Assembly: GCF_010537335.1 (NCBI RefSeq)
Contig: NZ_AP019711.1
Coordinates: 1,612,001-1,676,000, forward strand
Direction of reading: 5' to 3'
Origin: Amedibacterium intestinale
GTDB taxonomy: Bacteria > Bacillota_I > Bacilli_A > Erysipelotrichales > Erysipelotrichaceae
Length of the DNA: 64,000 nucleotides
In this document: in pieces, positions 16,551 through 24,903 of the stretch
How the letters are laid out: each line of letters opens with the position of its first letter
Position numbering within the stretch: position 1 is the stretch's first letter
The notes under the pieces: generated by a model
The model's input: the letters and a program-made list of their open reading frames with translations, nothing else
Told to the model about the DNA's origin: nothing
Database searches by the model: none
Position numbers and translations under genes: made by a program

Positions 16551-17858
16551 TTATTTACTTAACTCTTCTGCTTTTTTAGAGAATTCTTTCATTTCTTTTT
16601 GTAATTGTTCACGAAGTATAGAAAGGTCTACTTTTAACTTTCTGTCTGAAACAACCTGCTTCCCATTTACAAACACATCTTTTACATCGCTGGCATTTGC
16701 GCTATAAACAAGAATAGAATACGGGTCATAAACTGGAAACATATGTGCAGATTCTAAAGAGATCAAAACTATATCTGCTTTTTTTCCAACTTCCAAAGAG
16801 CCAATCTGTTCATCAATTCTCAATGCTTTTGCACCTTCAATAGTCGCAATTCTCACAATTTCCTTTGCAGGGAATAAAGATCGATCATGATATTTTGTTT
16901 TTTGTGCTCCTGCAAACATCCGCATCTGTATGAATAAATCCAACGTATTCCCACTGCTCGCACCATCCGTTCCAAATCCCATAGCAACACCATTTTCCAT
17001 TATATCCTTTGCAGGTGCAATTCCTTTCCCTGCTTTTAAATTTGATACAGGGCAATGAGAAACCTTAACATCATGTTTCTTCATCAATTGTATATCAGCC
17101 TCATTTATATGAATACAATGAACTGCGAGAACATGTTGATTTAAACAAGAAATAGATTCTAACCATTCTATTGGTGTCATATTGTATTTATTTCTGAAAT
17201 ACGTCATTTCATAATCCATTTCTGCCACATGAGTCATCATCAAAGTATCATGTTTTTTAACAATTTCCATCGCTTTTCTAAAAATTTCCTCAGTATTTGT
17301 ATTTGTCGCATGAGGTGCTAACATAGGAGTAATAAGAGGATGATGCTTCCATTCCTCAATAAATTTTTCTCCTATTTTTAATGCTTCAACTGCATTTTTT
17401 GCATCACAGGTTGGCTGATCAATAATCGTTTCTCCTAGAACAGCACGTATTCCCATTTTTTCACAAGCAAGTGCTACTTTATCCATAAAATAATACATGT
17501 CAGCAAATGTTGTAATTCCTGATAAAAGCATTTCTCCTGTACCATAACAAGCCCCATAATAAGCTAAATCTTCATTCATACATGCATTTTCCAATGGAAA
17601 TAGAAAGCGCCGTAAACGATTAGGACAATCATCCTGTAAAGAACGAAAAGGAAGCATAGAAACATGACAATGTGTATTCACCATACCAGGAAGAACAAGA
17701 CAATTCTTCGCATCAACGATATTATCTATACTATCAAATTCTTTAGGTTTTCCAACATAAAGAATCTTATCATCTTCGATAACAATCTGACCATCTTTGT
17801 ATTCCTGCATTTTTTCATTCATCGTTAATATCCATGCATTTTTTATTAATGTTCTCAT
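16551..17858 (-). CDS. Amidohydrolase, MTA/SAH deaminase-like
   Basis: This 435-residue TIM-barrel metal hydrolase belongs to the COG0402 group. Metal and active-site motifs are NTHCH (His63, His65), MLAPHATN, MTHVAEMD, AVHCIHI, HCPVSNLKAG and GFGTDGASS. The closest named group by pattern is 5'-methylthioadenosine/S-adenosylhomocysteine deaminase, which turns adenosine-type compounds into inosine types. Other purine deaminases cannot be excluded. The start ATG overlaps the adenine deaminase stop as ATGA. As last gene of a guanine-riboswitch operon, it probably supports purine salvage. Confidence 0.85.
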   Translation of the reverse strand: MRTLIKNAWILTMNEKMQEYKDGQIVIEDDKILYVGKPKEFDSIDNIVDAKNCLVLPGMVNTHCHVSMLPFRSLQDDCPNRLRRFLFPLENACMNEDLAYYGACYGTGEMLLSGITTFADMYYFMDKVALACEKMGIRAVLGETIIDQPTCDAKNAVEALKIGEKFIEEWKHHPLITPMLAPHATNTNTEEIFRKAMEIVKKHDTLMMTHVAEMDYEMTYFRNKYNMTPIEWLESISCLNQHVLAVHCIHINEADIQLMKKHDVKVSHCPVSNLKAGKGIAPAKDIMENGVAMGFGTDGASSGNTLDLFIQMRMFAGAQKTKYHDRSLFPAKEIVRIATIEGAKALRIDEQIGSLEVGKKADIVLISLESAHMFPVYDPYSILVYSANASDVKDVFVNGKQVVSDRKLKVDLSILREQLQKEMKEFSKKAEELSK

Positions 17859-19534
17859 CGTATTTCCTCCACCATTTTGATTATTTTTTGTTTTGTCGTA
17901 TCTATCATTCCTTTATCACTTATTTTTAATTGTGGTGACACAAGTAAAGATAAAGTAGAAAAAGACATAATCTCATTATCATGTACATAACCTAAATCTT
18001 GCATTGCTTTACGAACATTATCAATATCTTCTCCTATTTCTTCAATGGTACGCTCACTTACGATTCCTCCAACTTCTAAAGCTGCAGAAGCAATTATTTT
18101 ATGTTCCTTAACAACGACATACCCACCTTGCATCTTTATAATTTCTTTTTGTGCCAACACCATATCATCTACATCATTCCCTAATACCATGACATTATGA
18201 TGATCATGAGCCCACGAAGTTGCGATAGCACCTTTTTTCTTTATTGTATTCCCTACAATACCATGTGAAATATTCCCATTCTTTCCATAACGTTCATACA
18301 CCGTAAGTAACGCATAATTTTCTAAATCCAAAAATCCATTCGTAACTGGAAGCCATTTTTGTATATGTTTTGTAAATGTTGAATGTGGTTCTATCTCCAT
18401 AATATTACATAAAGCAGATGTTCCTTTTAAGTTAATTTTAAAATCTTTTTTTTCAGCTTCACGACATTGAATAGATTGATAAAAATGTTCAGGAAATTGT
18501 TTCTTTGTTTCCTTTTTTGTTTTTATGACTTTTTTCCCGTTTTTATACACATCAGTAATATGAAACTTATAAATATCATCTAACATTATAAAATCTGCAA
18601 TTCTTCCCGGTGCTATTGTTCCTCGATCTTCTAAATGCATACGTCTTGCAGGAGTAAAAGTAGCGCAATAAATAGCCATTTCAGGCTTCATTCCCATTTC
18701 AATAGCTTTTTGTACCAATGTATTCAAATGTCCGTATCGCAAATGATCTGCCATGACATCATCTGTAACAAAACAAAAATATTCATAAAAATCATGTTCT
18801 ATTAAAGTCTCCAAAACTTCTTGTGTCATTGATTTTCCTTGAATTTCAAGGAACATTCCATTTGTAATCTTTTCTATAACACTTTCTTTTGTCTGATGTG
18901 TATGATCTGCACTAATACCTTTTGATATAAAATTTGATAATTCTCTACCTTTTATTTTAGGACAATGTCCTTCCAATGGCAATATAGGCCTTAATTTTTT
19001 ACAAATTCCAATGATTTTTGCGCTTAATGATTCTGGTTCATAACATACATCATAGAAATTCATAACCTCTCCCAAGCAAACGATTTTATTATTCATTAGT
19101 AATTCTTTTACTTCTTCTATTCCAATCGCACCACCTGTTGTTTCTAAGTTAGAATTTGTAGATGGAACACTAGATGGAATTCCGTAAAAAATATCTAAGA
19201 GCGTATCTTGAGATAAAAAGGAGAGTATTCCCTCTCTTCCAAAAACGTTTGCGATCTCATGAGGATCTGCTACAACGCTTGTAGTCCCATGCGCTAAAAC
19301 CGCATCAGAAAAACGAGAAGGAATACTCATTGAACTTTCTATATGCATATGAATATCCACTAAACCAGGTATCATATACTTTCCTTTACCATCCACGACA
19401 TATGTATTATCTAACATAATATTTTTTTCAATATGTGTAAATATACCATTTTTTACTGCTACATCTGTATACTCAAAAGACTTTGTAAAAGAATTATATA
19501 CCTTACAATTTTGAATAATCATATCATAATTCAT
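17855..19534 (-). CDS. ade: Adenine deaminase
   Basis: This 559-residue enzyme converts adenine to hypoxanthine and ammonia. Family motifs are HMHIESSMSIP (metal ligands His62 and His64), GTTSVVADPHEIANVFG, LEGHCPKIKG, SADHTHQT and the late SWAHDHHNVMVLGND. The length fits the bacterial Ade family (about 560-600). It lies 13 nt after the binding-protein gene and overlaps the next deaminase gene by 4 nt. It is controlled by the guanine-class riboswitch at 23392-23456, which would link adenine conversion to the guanine or hypoxanthine pool. Confidence 0.95.
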   Translation of the reverse strand: MNYDMIIQNCKVYNSFTKSFEYTDVAVKNGIFTHIEKNIMLDNTYVVDGKGKYMIPGLVDIHMHIESSMSIPSRFSDAVLAHGTTSVVADPHEIANVFGREGILSFLSQDTLLDIFYGIPSSVPSTNSNLETTGGAIGIEEVKELLMNNKIVCLGEVMNFYDVCYEPESLSAKIIGICKKLRPILPLEGHCPKIKGRELSNFISKGISADHTHQTKESVIEKITNGMFLEIQGKSMTQEVLETLIEHDFYEYFCFVTDDVMADHLRYGHLNTLVQKAIEMGMKPEMAIYCATFTPARRMHLEDRGTIAPGRIADFIMLDDIYKFHITDVYKNGKKVIKTKKETKKQFPEHFYQSIQCREAEKKDFKINLKGTSALCNIMEIEPHSTFTKHIQKWLPVTNGFLDLENYALLTVYERYGKNGNISHGIVGNTIKKKGAIATSWAHDHHNVMVLGNDVDDMVLAQKEIIKMQGGYVVVKEHKIIASAALEVGGIVSERTIEEIGEDIDNVRKAMQDLGYVHDNEIMSFSTLSLLVSPQLKISDKGMIDTTKQKIIKMVEEIR

Positions 19535-19547
19535 AAATTTGCCTCAA

Positions 19548-20597
19548 TTAACGATTTAAAATACGATTCCACTGATCTGTCCAATTTGCCAATAAAGGAT
19601 TTACAAATGTATAATCAATAGCTTTTGCATTCTCTGCAATTTCACCATATGTAAGTTTTTTTGCCTCATCTTCACTCAATTCAACTTTTGCATTTGTTGG
19701 ACCTTCATTTAATGACTTACTTGTTACTGACTGCAATTCCTGTGAAATTCGCCAATTAATATATTTATAAGCCATGTCCTTGTTTTTTGAATTAGCTACA
19801 ACATCAATGGTATTGAAATTTGCATAAGTACCACTTTTCGGCACTAGATATACAACATCCTGTGCTGCCTTTTGAATATTTGGTACGGCAAAATCTCCTA
19901 CAACTGCAGCTTTAATTTCGCCTGCAGCAAACATATTTGCTAAATCAGAAGATTTTGTATACGTTTTTACTACATTAGGTTTAATAGCTTCCAATGCTTT
20001 AAATGCAGCTTCACCATTATCCTTTTTAATATCAACTCCAGCATGATCACTTGCAATATGCACCATTGCTGGTCCAAAAGTAGTAGTAATATCAGGAAGG
20101 GCAATTGCACCTTTTAATTCTGCTTTCCACAAATCATCCCAAGAAGTGATTTCAAAACCTACAGCTTCTTTATCATAAACAATTCCTACACTTTGAATAA
20201 CATAAGCAGGACCATAGCCACTTTCAGATTGCATATTTTTAGCTGGGGTAATCAAATCCTTCAAGTTTTCAATTTTAGATGTATCCAGTTTATCAAATAA
20301 TCCTTCTTCATATCCTTTTGCTGCTGTAGACTGATTTAATTCTATTACATCGATCCCAGATTCTGGATTATTTTCCAATTTTGTAAAACGATCAGCTGAA
20401 TTTCCCAAATCTGTTACAACATCGCAATTGTATTTTTCCTCAAAAGGTTTAACTACATCATCATTTACAATATCCTCACTTAATTGGAATGTAGAAACTG
20501 TAAGTTTACATCCTTCTGTTTTCTCTGATTTAGATGAACAAGCACTAACAGATACTAGAAGAAAACCGCATAATAATAAACCACATAATTTTTTCAT
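19548..20597 (-). CDS. ABC transporter substrate-binding lipoprotein, PotD-like
   Basis: This protein of about 349 residues is of the spermidine/putrescine-binding type. It has a lipoprotein signal peptide with a lipobox Cys in VSVSACSS. The two-lobe binding fold has VIELNQSTAAKGYEEGLFD and the conserved YGPAYVIQSVGIVYD. The ATG at 20597 follows AAGGAGG; the upstream GTG-like start would overlap the ATPase gene end. The genome position between an ATPase gene and adenine deaminase suggests the ligand is a purine base, nucleoside or methylthioadenosine rather than a polyamine. This is inference. Confidence 0.85.
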   Translation of the reverse strand: MKKLCGLLLCGFLLVSVSACSSKSEKTEGCKLTVSTFQLSEDIVNDDVVKPFEEKYNCDVVTDLGNSADRFTKLENNPESGIDVIELNQSTAAKGYEEGLFDKLDTSKIENLKDLITPAKNMQSESGYGPAYVIQSVGIVYDKEAVGFEITSWDDLWKAELKGAIALPDITTTFGPAMVHIASDHAGVDIKKDNGEAAFKALEAIKPNVVKTYTKSSDLANMFAAGEIKAAVVGDFAVPNIQKAAQDVVYLVPKSGTYANFNTIDVVANSKNKDMAYKYINWRISQELQSVTSKSLNEGPTNAKVELSEDEAKKLTYGEIAENAKAIDYTFVNPLLANWTDQWNRILNR

Positions 20598-20620
20598 ATT
20601 CTTTTTATCCTCCTTAACCA

Positions 20621-21646
20621 CTAAACTAAAACAATTTTATGAGCAGGTAAATATAAATGCAATATACTTCCTGTTTCATACACTTTATTTCCATTAACTA
20701 AAAGTGTACCAAGCTTTGTAGAAACTTCATACTGATAACTTTTTCCAAGGAAAGTATGTACTTGGACAACACCCTCTAAACCATTTTCCAAAGCGGGATC
20801 ATCTACAATTTCAATATCATCAGGACGAATTGTAATCTTTGCATTTTCCTTTTCGCATCCTTCTTCTACATGAAACTGTTCTCCTTGTGCTACATAGATA
20901 TTCTTATTTTCACGTACAACATCAATGAAATTTTCAAATCCAATAAAACGTGCAACAAATTCTGTTTTTGGATGTGCATAGATGTTTTCCGGCGTATCAT
21001 ATTGTTCAATAACTCCACCATTCATAACTGCAACGCGGTCAGAAATAGAGAAACATTCCTCCTGATCATGTGTAACAAAAACTGTAGTTATACCTAACTT
21101 TTTCTGCAAACGTTTAATTTCCACCCTCATTTGAATACGTAATTTAGCATCTAAATTAGATAATGGTTCATCCAATAAAAGCAGTTTGGGTTCAATAACA
21201 AGTGCACGTGCCAAAGCGACACGTTGTCTCTGTCCACCAGACATTTGTTTTGGTAAACGATTAGCATATTCACTTAATCCACAAATTTCCAGCATTTCAT
21301 CCACTTTTTTTGTTATTTCTGCTTTATCCATTTTTCTCATTTTTAGTCCAAATGCAACATTTTCTCTAACAGTTAAATGTGGAAAAAGTGCATAGCTTTG
21401 AAATACGATACCAAAATTACGTTTATGTACAGGTATCTTTGTGAAATTTTCTCCATCTACCAAAAATTCTCCATTTTTTGTATCAATATAACCAGCAATA
21501 ACACGAAGCGTTGTTGTTTTTCCACATCCGCTGGGTCCTAATAAAGAAACAAGTTCTCCTTCCTGTATTTGCAAGTTCAAACCTTCTAATATGTTTGTTT
21601 TACCATCATAACTTACGCATATATTTTTTAAATCAACAAATGACAT
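20621..21646 (-). CDS. ABC transporter ATP-binding protein, PotA-like
   Basis: This 341-residue ATPase has Walker A GPSGCGKTTT (37-46), a Q-loop in GIVFQSYALFPHLTV, the signature MSGGQRQRVALARAL, Walker B LLLLDEPLSNLDAKL and the switch His in VTHDQEE. The C-terminal ~100 residues form a TOBE_2-like domain, typical of the PotA/FbpC class. It powers the permease pair encoded just upstream. An AAGGAGAAGG site precedes the ATG. It is the third gene of the riboswitch operon, with a 12-nt gap from the permease. Confidence 0.95.
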   Translation of the reverse strand: MSFVDLKNICVSYDGKTNILEGLNLQIQEGELVSLLGPSGCGKTTTLRVIAGYIDTKNGEFLVDGENFTKIPVHKRNFGIVFQSYALFPHLTVRENVAFGLKMRKMDKAEITKKVDEMLEICGLSEYANRLPKQMSGGQRQRVALARALVIEPKLLLLDEPLSNLDAKLRIQMRVEIKRLQKKLGITTVFVTHDQEECFSISDRVAVMNGGVIEQYDTPENIYAHPKTEFVARFIGFENFIDVVRENKNIYVAQGEQFHVEEGCEKENAKITIRPDDIEIVDDPALENGLEGVVQVHTFLGKSYQYEVSTKLGTLLVNGNKVYETGSILHLYLPAHKIVLV

Positions 21647-21658
21647 AACCTTCTCCTT

Positions 21659-22441
21659 TTACTTGGCAAGGGCAGAAATACCCAATGTTTTTTCTACAAT
21701 AAACATAATAAAAATTGTTGCCAACATAAGCAGTACAGATACCGCTGATACTGTTGGATCATAATTGTATTCGACATAGCTCATCAAAGATGCTGGTAAA
21801 GTCGTAATTCCTGGGCCACTTAAAAACATAGATACCGGTATATTGTTAAATGAATTAATAAATGCTAGTAAAAAACTAGATATGATTCCACTAGAAATAT
21901 TCGGTAATACCACTTTGAAAAATGCTTTAAATTTATTACATCCAAGGCTCCATGCAACTTCTTCAATAGAATAATCGAATTGTTCCAAAGAGCCACCTAC
22001 AACGCGAATAATGTAAGGCAGCACAACCAAAAAGTGTCCAAGTAAAAGGCCTTCATAAACAGGAAATTTCAACTTAATAATTACAAATTGAAATAAAGCG
22101 TAGCCAACCACAATTCCTGGAACTATCGTTGGTGATAAGAAAAAGCTTTTAATAATCTTTTTCCCTTTGATACTATAACGAGATAGTGCATAAGCAGCAG
22201 GAATTCCTACTATCAAAGCTAAAAGTGTTGCAATTAAAGCAATTTCCATACTTAATATAAACGCTTTTTGAAAAGATTCAGAATTGATTGCTTTTATAAA
22301 CCAGTCAAATGTAAAACCATGAATAGGAAAAGTAATTGTTGGCTCGCTTCCAAAAGCAGTTACTGCAATGATGAGCAATGGAATAAACAAAAATGCAAAT
22401 ACAAATATAGAAATAATACTTAATCCTTTATATCTACGCAT
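21659..22441 (-). CDS. ABC transporter permease, PotC-like
   Basis: This 260-residue membrane protein has six hydrophobic helices and the EAA loop for ATPase docking (EEVAWSLGCNKFKAFFKVVLPNI). It belongs to the PotC side of the spermidine/putrescine permease family, with a late VEYNYDPTVSAVS motif. It overlaps the preceding permease gene by 8 nt, a sign of coupled translation. Together with the PotB-like protein it forms the membrane channel. Confidence 0.93.
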   Translation of the reverse strand: MRRYKGLSIISIFVFAFLFIPLLIIAVTAFGSEPTITFPIHGFTFDWFIKAINSESFQKAFILSMEIALIATLLALIVGIPAAYALSRYSIKGKKIIKSFFLSPTIVPGIVVGYALFQFVIIKLKFPVYEGLLLGHFLVVLPYIIRVVGGSLEQFDYSIEEVAWSLGCNKFKAFFKVVLPNISSGIISSFLLAFINSFNNIPVSMFLSGPGITTLPASLMSYVEYNYDPTVSAVSVLLMLATIFIMFIVEKTLGISALAK

Positions 22442-23267
22442 TTATTTCACCTCTTTTGTCTAACTGCGCAGCTATTACATTCAACACTTTCATTACCACT
22501 AACGTGATAATTATCATTACAGCTGCAATCACTCCTGCACCAACCCAATCATTTAATGTCATAGCTCTTTGATAAATCAGCGTAGCAAGCACAAGAGATT
22601 TGTTTCCACCTAGCAATTGTGGCGTTGTATAGGCTGTTAGTGCCCCAGTAAACACAAGTACAGCACCAGTTAAAATTCCTGGAACGCTCATAGGAAGAAC
22701 CACTTTTATAAAAGCTTTTAGCTTGCTTGCCCCTAGACTCTCTGCAGCTTCCATCATATCATTATCAATATGATCCATAACCCCTACAAGTGTCATAATC
22801 ATAATAGGCAAAAACAAATAAATTGTTCCTATTAAAACCGAAAACTCTGTATAAAGCATACTAATTGGTTCATCAATTACACCAAGACTCATTAAAAGGT
22901 TATTAATTACTCCGTTCTTTCCCAAAATATTAATCCACGCAAATGAACGAACTACAGAATTTGTTAACATTGGAAAAATAGATATTGCGATTAAGATGCC
23001 TTTCCATTTAGCACTGCAGCGAGAAATAAAATACGCTGTTGGAACACCAAGCAGAATACAGACAAATGTTGCAATAAGTGCAATACGAATCGTTCTAATC
23101 AAAATTTCAATATAATATTCATCCTGAAAAAATGCCGTATAGGCCGATAATGAAAATCCATCTGGAAATATTGTTGGCCATAAAACAGATAGCAAAGGCA
23201 TCATCAGAAAGAAAATCAACAATACGATTCCTGGAAAAAGAAATACATAAGGAATTCTTTTTTTCAT
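22434..23267 (-). CDS. ABC transporter permease, PotB-like
   Basis: This protein of about 277 residues has six membrane helices and an EAA loop (MEAAESLGASKLKAFIKVVLP). It is the first gene of the riboswitch operon. Two starts are plausible: ATG 23267, six nt after a strong GAGGAGG, and ATG 23306, after AAGGAGAAGG. I prefer 23267 because the shorter N-terminus (MKKRIPYVFLFPG) is like other family members. The purine riboswitch terminator ends about 75-100 nt upstream. Confidence 0.92.
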   Translation of the reverse strand: MKKRIPYVFLFPGIVLLIFFLMMPLLSVLWPTIFPDGFSLSAYTAFFQDEYYIEILIRTIRIALIATFVCILLGVPTAYFISRCSAKWKGILIAISIFPMLTNSVVRSFAWINILGKNGVINNLLMSLGVIDEPISMLYTEFSVLIGTIYLFLPIMIMTLVGVMDHIDNDMMEAAESLGASKLKAFIKVVLPMSVPGILTGAVLVFTGALTAYTTPQLLGGNKSLVLATLIYQRAMTLNDWVGAGVIAAVMIIITLVVMKVLNVIAAQLDKRGEINA

Positions 23268-23342
23268 CGTTTTCCTCCTCGTCTTTATATTAGTTTTTAA
23301 AGTCATTATTCCTTCTCCTTGTCAAAGCTTTCTTTGAAAAGA

Positions 23343-23371
23343 TAAAAAAGCTTCTATATGATATAGAAGCT
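23343..23371 (-). terminator. Expression-platform terminator of the purine riboswitch
   Basis: On the minus strand the 10-bp stem AGCTTCTATA/TATAGAAGCT with a 3-nt loop is followed by six T. It lies 20 nt downstream of the aptamer, the layout of an OFF switch that ends transcription when ligand is bound. Confidence 0.85.
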
Positions 23372-23391
23372 AAAAGACATTTCTAATATCA

Positions 23392-23456
23392 TCATAGTCC
23401 GATAATTTACGGCTACCGGGTAGAAACTTAACGCACCATATTTGCGCCATATATGA
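23392..23456 (-). ncRNA. Purine riboswitch aptamer, guanine class
   Basis: Read on the minus strand, all conserved parts are present. P1 is TCATA/TATGA; P2 is CGCA/TGCG with loop AATATGG; J2/3 contains GTTTCTACC. P3 is CGGTAG/TTATCG-like with loop CCGTAAA, and J3/1 is GACTATG. The loop-loop kissing bases match the family. The specificity position in J3/1 is C (GAC, not GAU), which marks guanine or hypoxanthine binding rather than adenine. It precedes the PotBCAD-like transporter and adenine deaminase operon. Confidence 0.95.
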
Positions 23457-23474
23457 CTTATTAAAACCTTTTGT

Positions 23475-23503
23475 ATTATAACAAAAAACAATTTATTTGT
23501 ACA
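23475..23503 (-). promoter_or_regulatory. Promoter of the riboswitch operon
   Basis: On the minus strand the extended -10 TG-T-TATAAT (TATAAT at 23480-23475) lies 17 nt from a weak -35, TGTACA (23503-23498). It is placed about 18 nt upstream of the aptamer. Confidence 0.65.
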
Positions 23504-23586
23504 CAAAAATTACATAGTACACCCACAATTTATTATTATAAAGTTTACCTATATTCTTATTTTAATATTGTATTTTCAAGTAATCT

Positions 23587-24903
23587 TTAAGATAACCTTT
23601 TCTTGTAAAACAATAAAGCAAACAATACACCAAACGCTTCCGCAAACGCTACGGTAAACCAAATGGCATCAATGCCAAATAAAGATACAAGTAAAAATAA
23701 ACCAAGCAGAATAAACACAAAGCCTTTTAAAAATGCCAGTAAGGTTGCCACTTTTCCATATTCAATAGACTGAAAGAAATATAGAAACATCGTAATAAGT
23801 GCAGTAAATGGCAAACTCAAAAAATAAAACTGAATCCCTTTTGAAGCATTTTCTATTAAAGCTGCATCATTGTTTGCAAATAAAGCTGCCAGCTCTTTAG
23901 AGAAAATAAAACAAAGCAAATACGCAACAATAGAAAATATAAGACTTGTTTGAATCGATATAGAGAAAGCCTCTTTTACTCGTTTTGTATGCATCGCCCC
24001 ATAATTAGCGGAAATGATAGGCTGAGAGGCCTGCGCAAATCCATTCAACAATCCTTTTCCTACATAGGCAATGTTAGTGATGATGGCATAAGCTGCCAGA
24101 AACATAGCATCTGCCTTTTTTAATATTACATAATTAAAAATAACAATGACTGCACCTGCACTTATTTCTAAAATTCCACTTCCAAAGCCATTTGAAAAAA
24201 TACGTTTCCATATTTTGGTATCAAATATATCTTTTGTCAGATGAATGGTATTTTTCTTACGTATGAAATGAAGGCTCATAATACCAAGAGAGATTACTGG
24301 TCCGATTGCTGTCGCAACGGCAGCTCCAAAAATTCCCATATTAAATTGAATAACAAAGACATAATCTAAGAAGATGTTGGAAAAGTTTCCTGCCATGGTA
24401 GCTATCATTGCCAGGCGAGGGGCATGATCATTTCTTAAAATCACACTTCCTGCATAATTCACAATAAAAGCCATAGCCATTCCATTTACAGGAATCATAT
24501 ATGCTTTTACAAGTGGTAAAAGCTCTTCGCTGCTGCCAAGCAAATACGCAAAATCATCCACAAATAGATTTCCAAAAAAGGCAATGCATAAGCCAATACT
24601 TACCATTCCAAGCGCACCATATGTATAGGCTTTATTTCTTACTTTTGGCTGTTTTTCTCCTTCCGCAACAGACATAACAGTTGCAGCCCCTACACCAAAG
24701 GTTAACCCTATCGCAGAATATATGGTATATAAAGGTATCGCAATGTTCATTGCCGCTAAAGCTGTACTTCCAGCACCTTTTGAAACAAAATATACATCCG
24801 CTAAACAATACAAAGAATTGCTTGCCATTGCCAATAAGGTTGGAAGTAAATAATGTGCATATAAACTTGATACCTTCTTTTCAAATAAAGCCGTACTATG
24901 CAT
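23587..24903 (-). CDS. MATE family efflux transporter
   Basis: This 438-residue membrane protein has about twelve helices and the MATE repeat pattern: LYAHYLLPTLLAMASNSLYCLADVYFVS at the start and GFAQASQPIISANYGA in the second half. The ATG at 24903 follows GGAGG and overlaps the end of the U32 peptidase gene by 8 nt. Sixteen upstream codons are open but lack a site. Sequence differs clearly from the two other MATE proteins in the window (10508 and 61608), so these are separate subfamilies. The substrate is unknown. Confidence 0.9.
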   Translation of the reverse strand: MHSTALFEKKVSSLYAHYLLPTLLAMASNSLYCLADVYFVSKGAGSTALAAMNIAIPLYTIYSAIGLTFGVGAATVMSVAEGEKQPKVRNKAYTYGALGMVSIGLCIAFFGNLFVDDFAYLLGSSEELLPLVKAYMIPVNGMAMAFIVNYAGSVILRNDHAPRLAMIATMAGNFSNIFLDYVFVIQFNMGIFGAAVATAIGPVISLGIMSLHFIRKKNTIHLTKDIFDTKIWKRIFSNGFGSGILEISAGAVIVIFNYVILKKADAMFLAAYAIITNIAYVGKGLLNGFAQASQPIISANYGAMHTKRVKEAFSISIQTSLIFSIVAYLLCFIFSKELAALFANNDAALIENASKGIQFYFLSLPFTALITMFLYFFQSIEYGKVATLLAFLKGFVFILLGLFLLVSLFGIDAIWFTVAFAEAFGVLFALLFYKKRLS

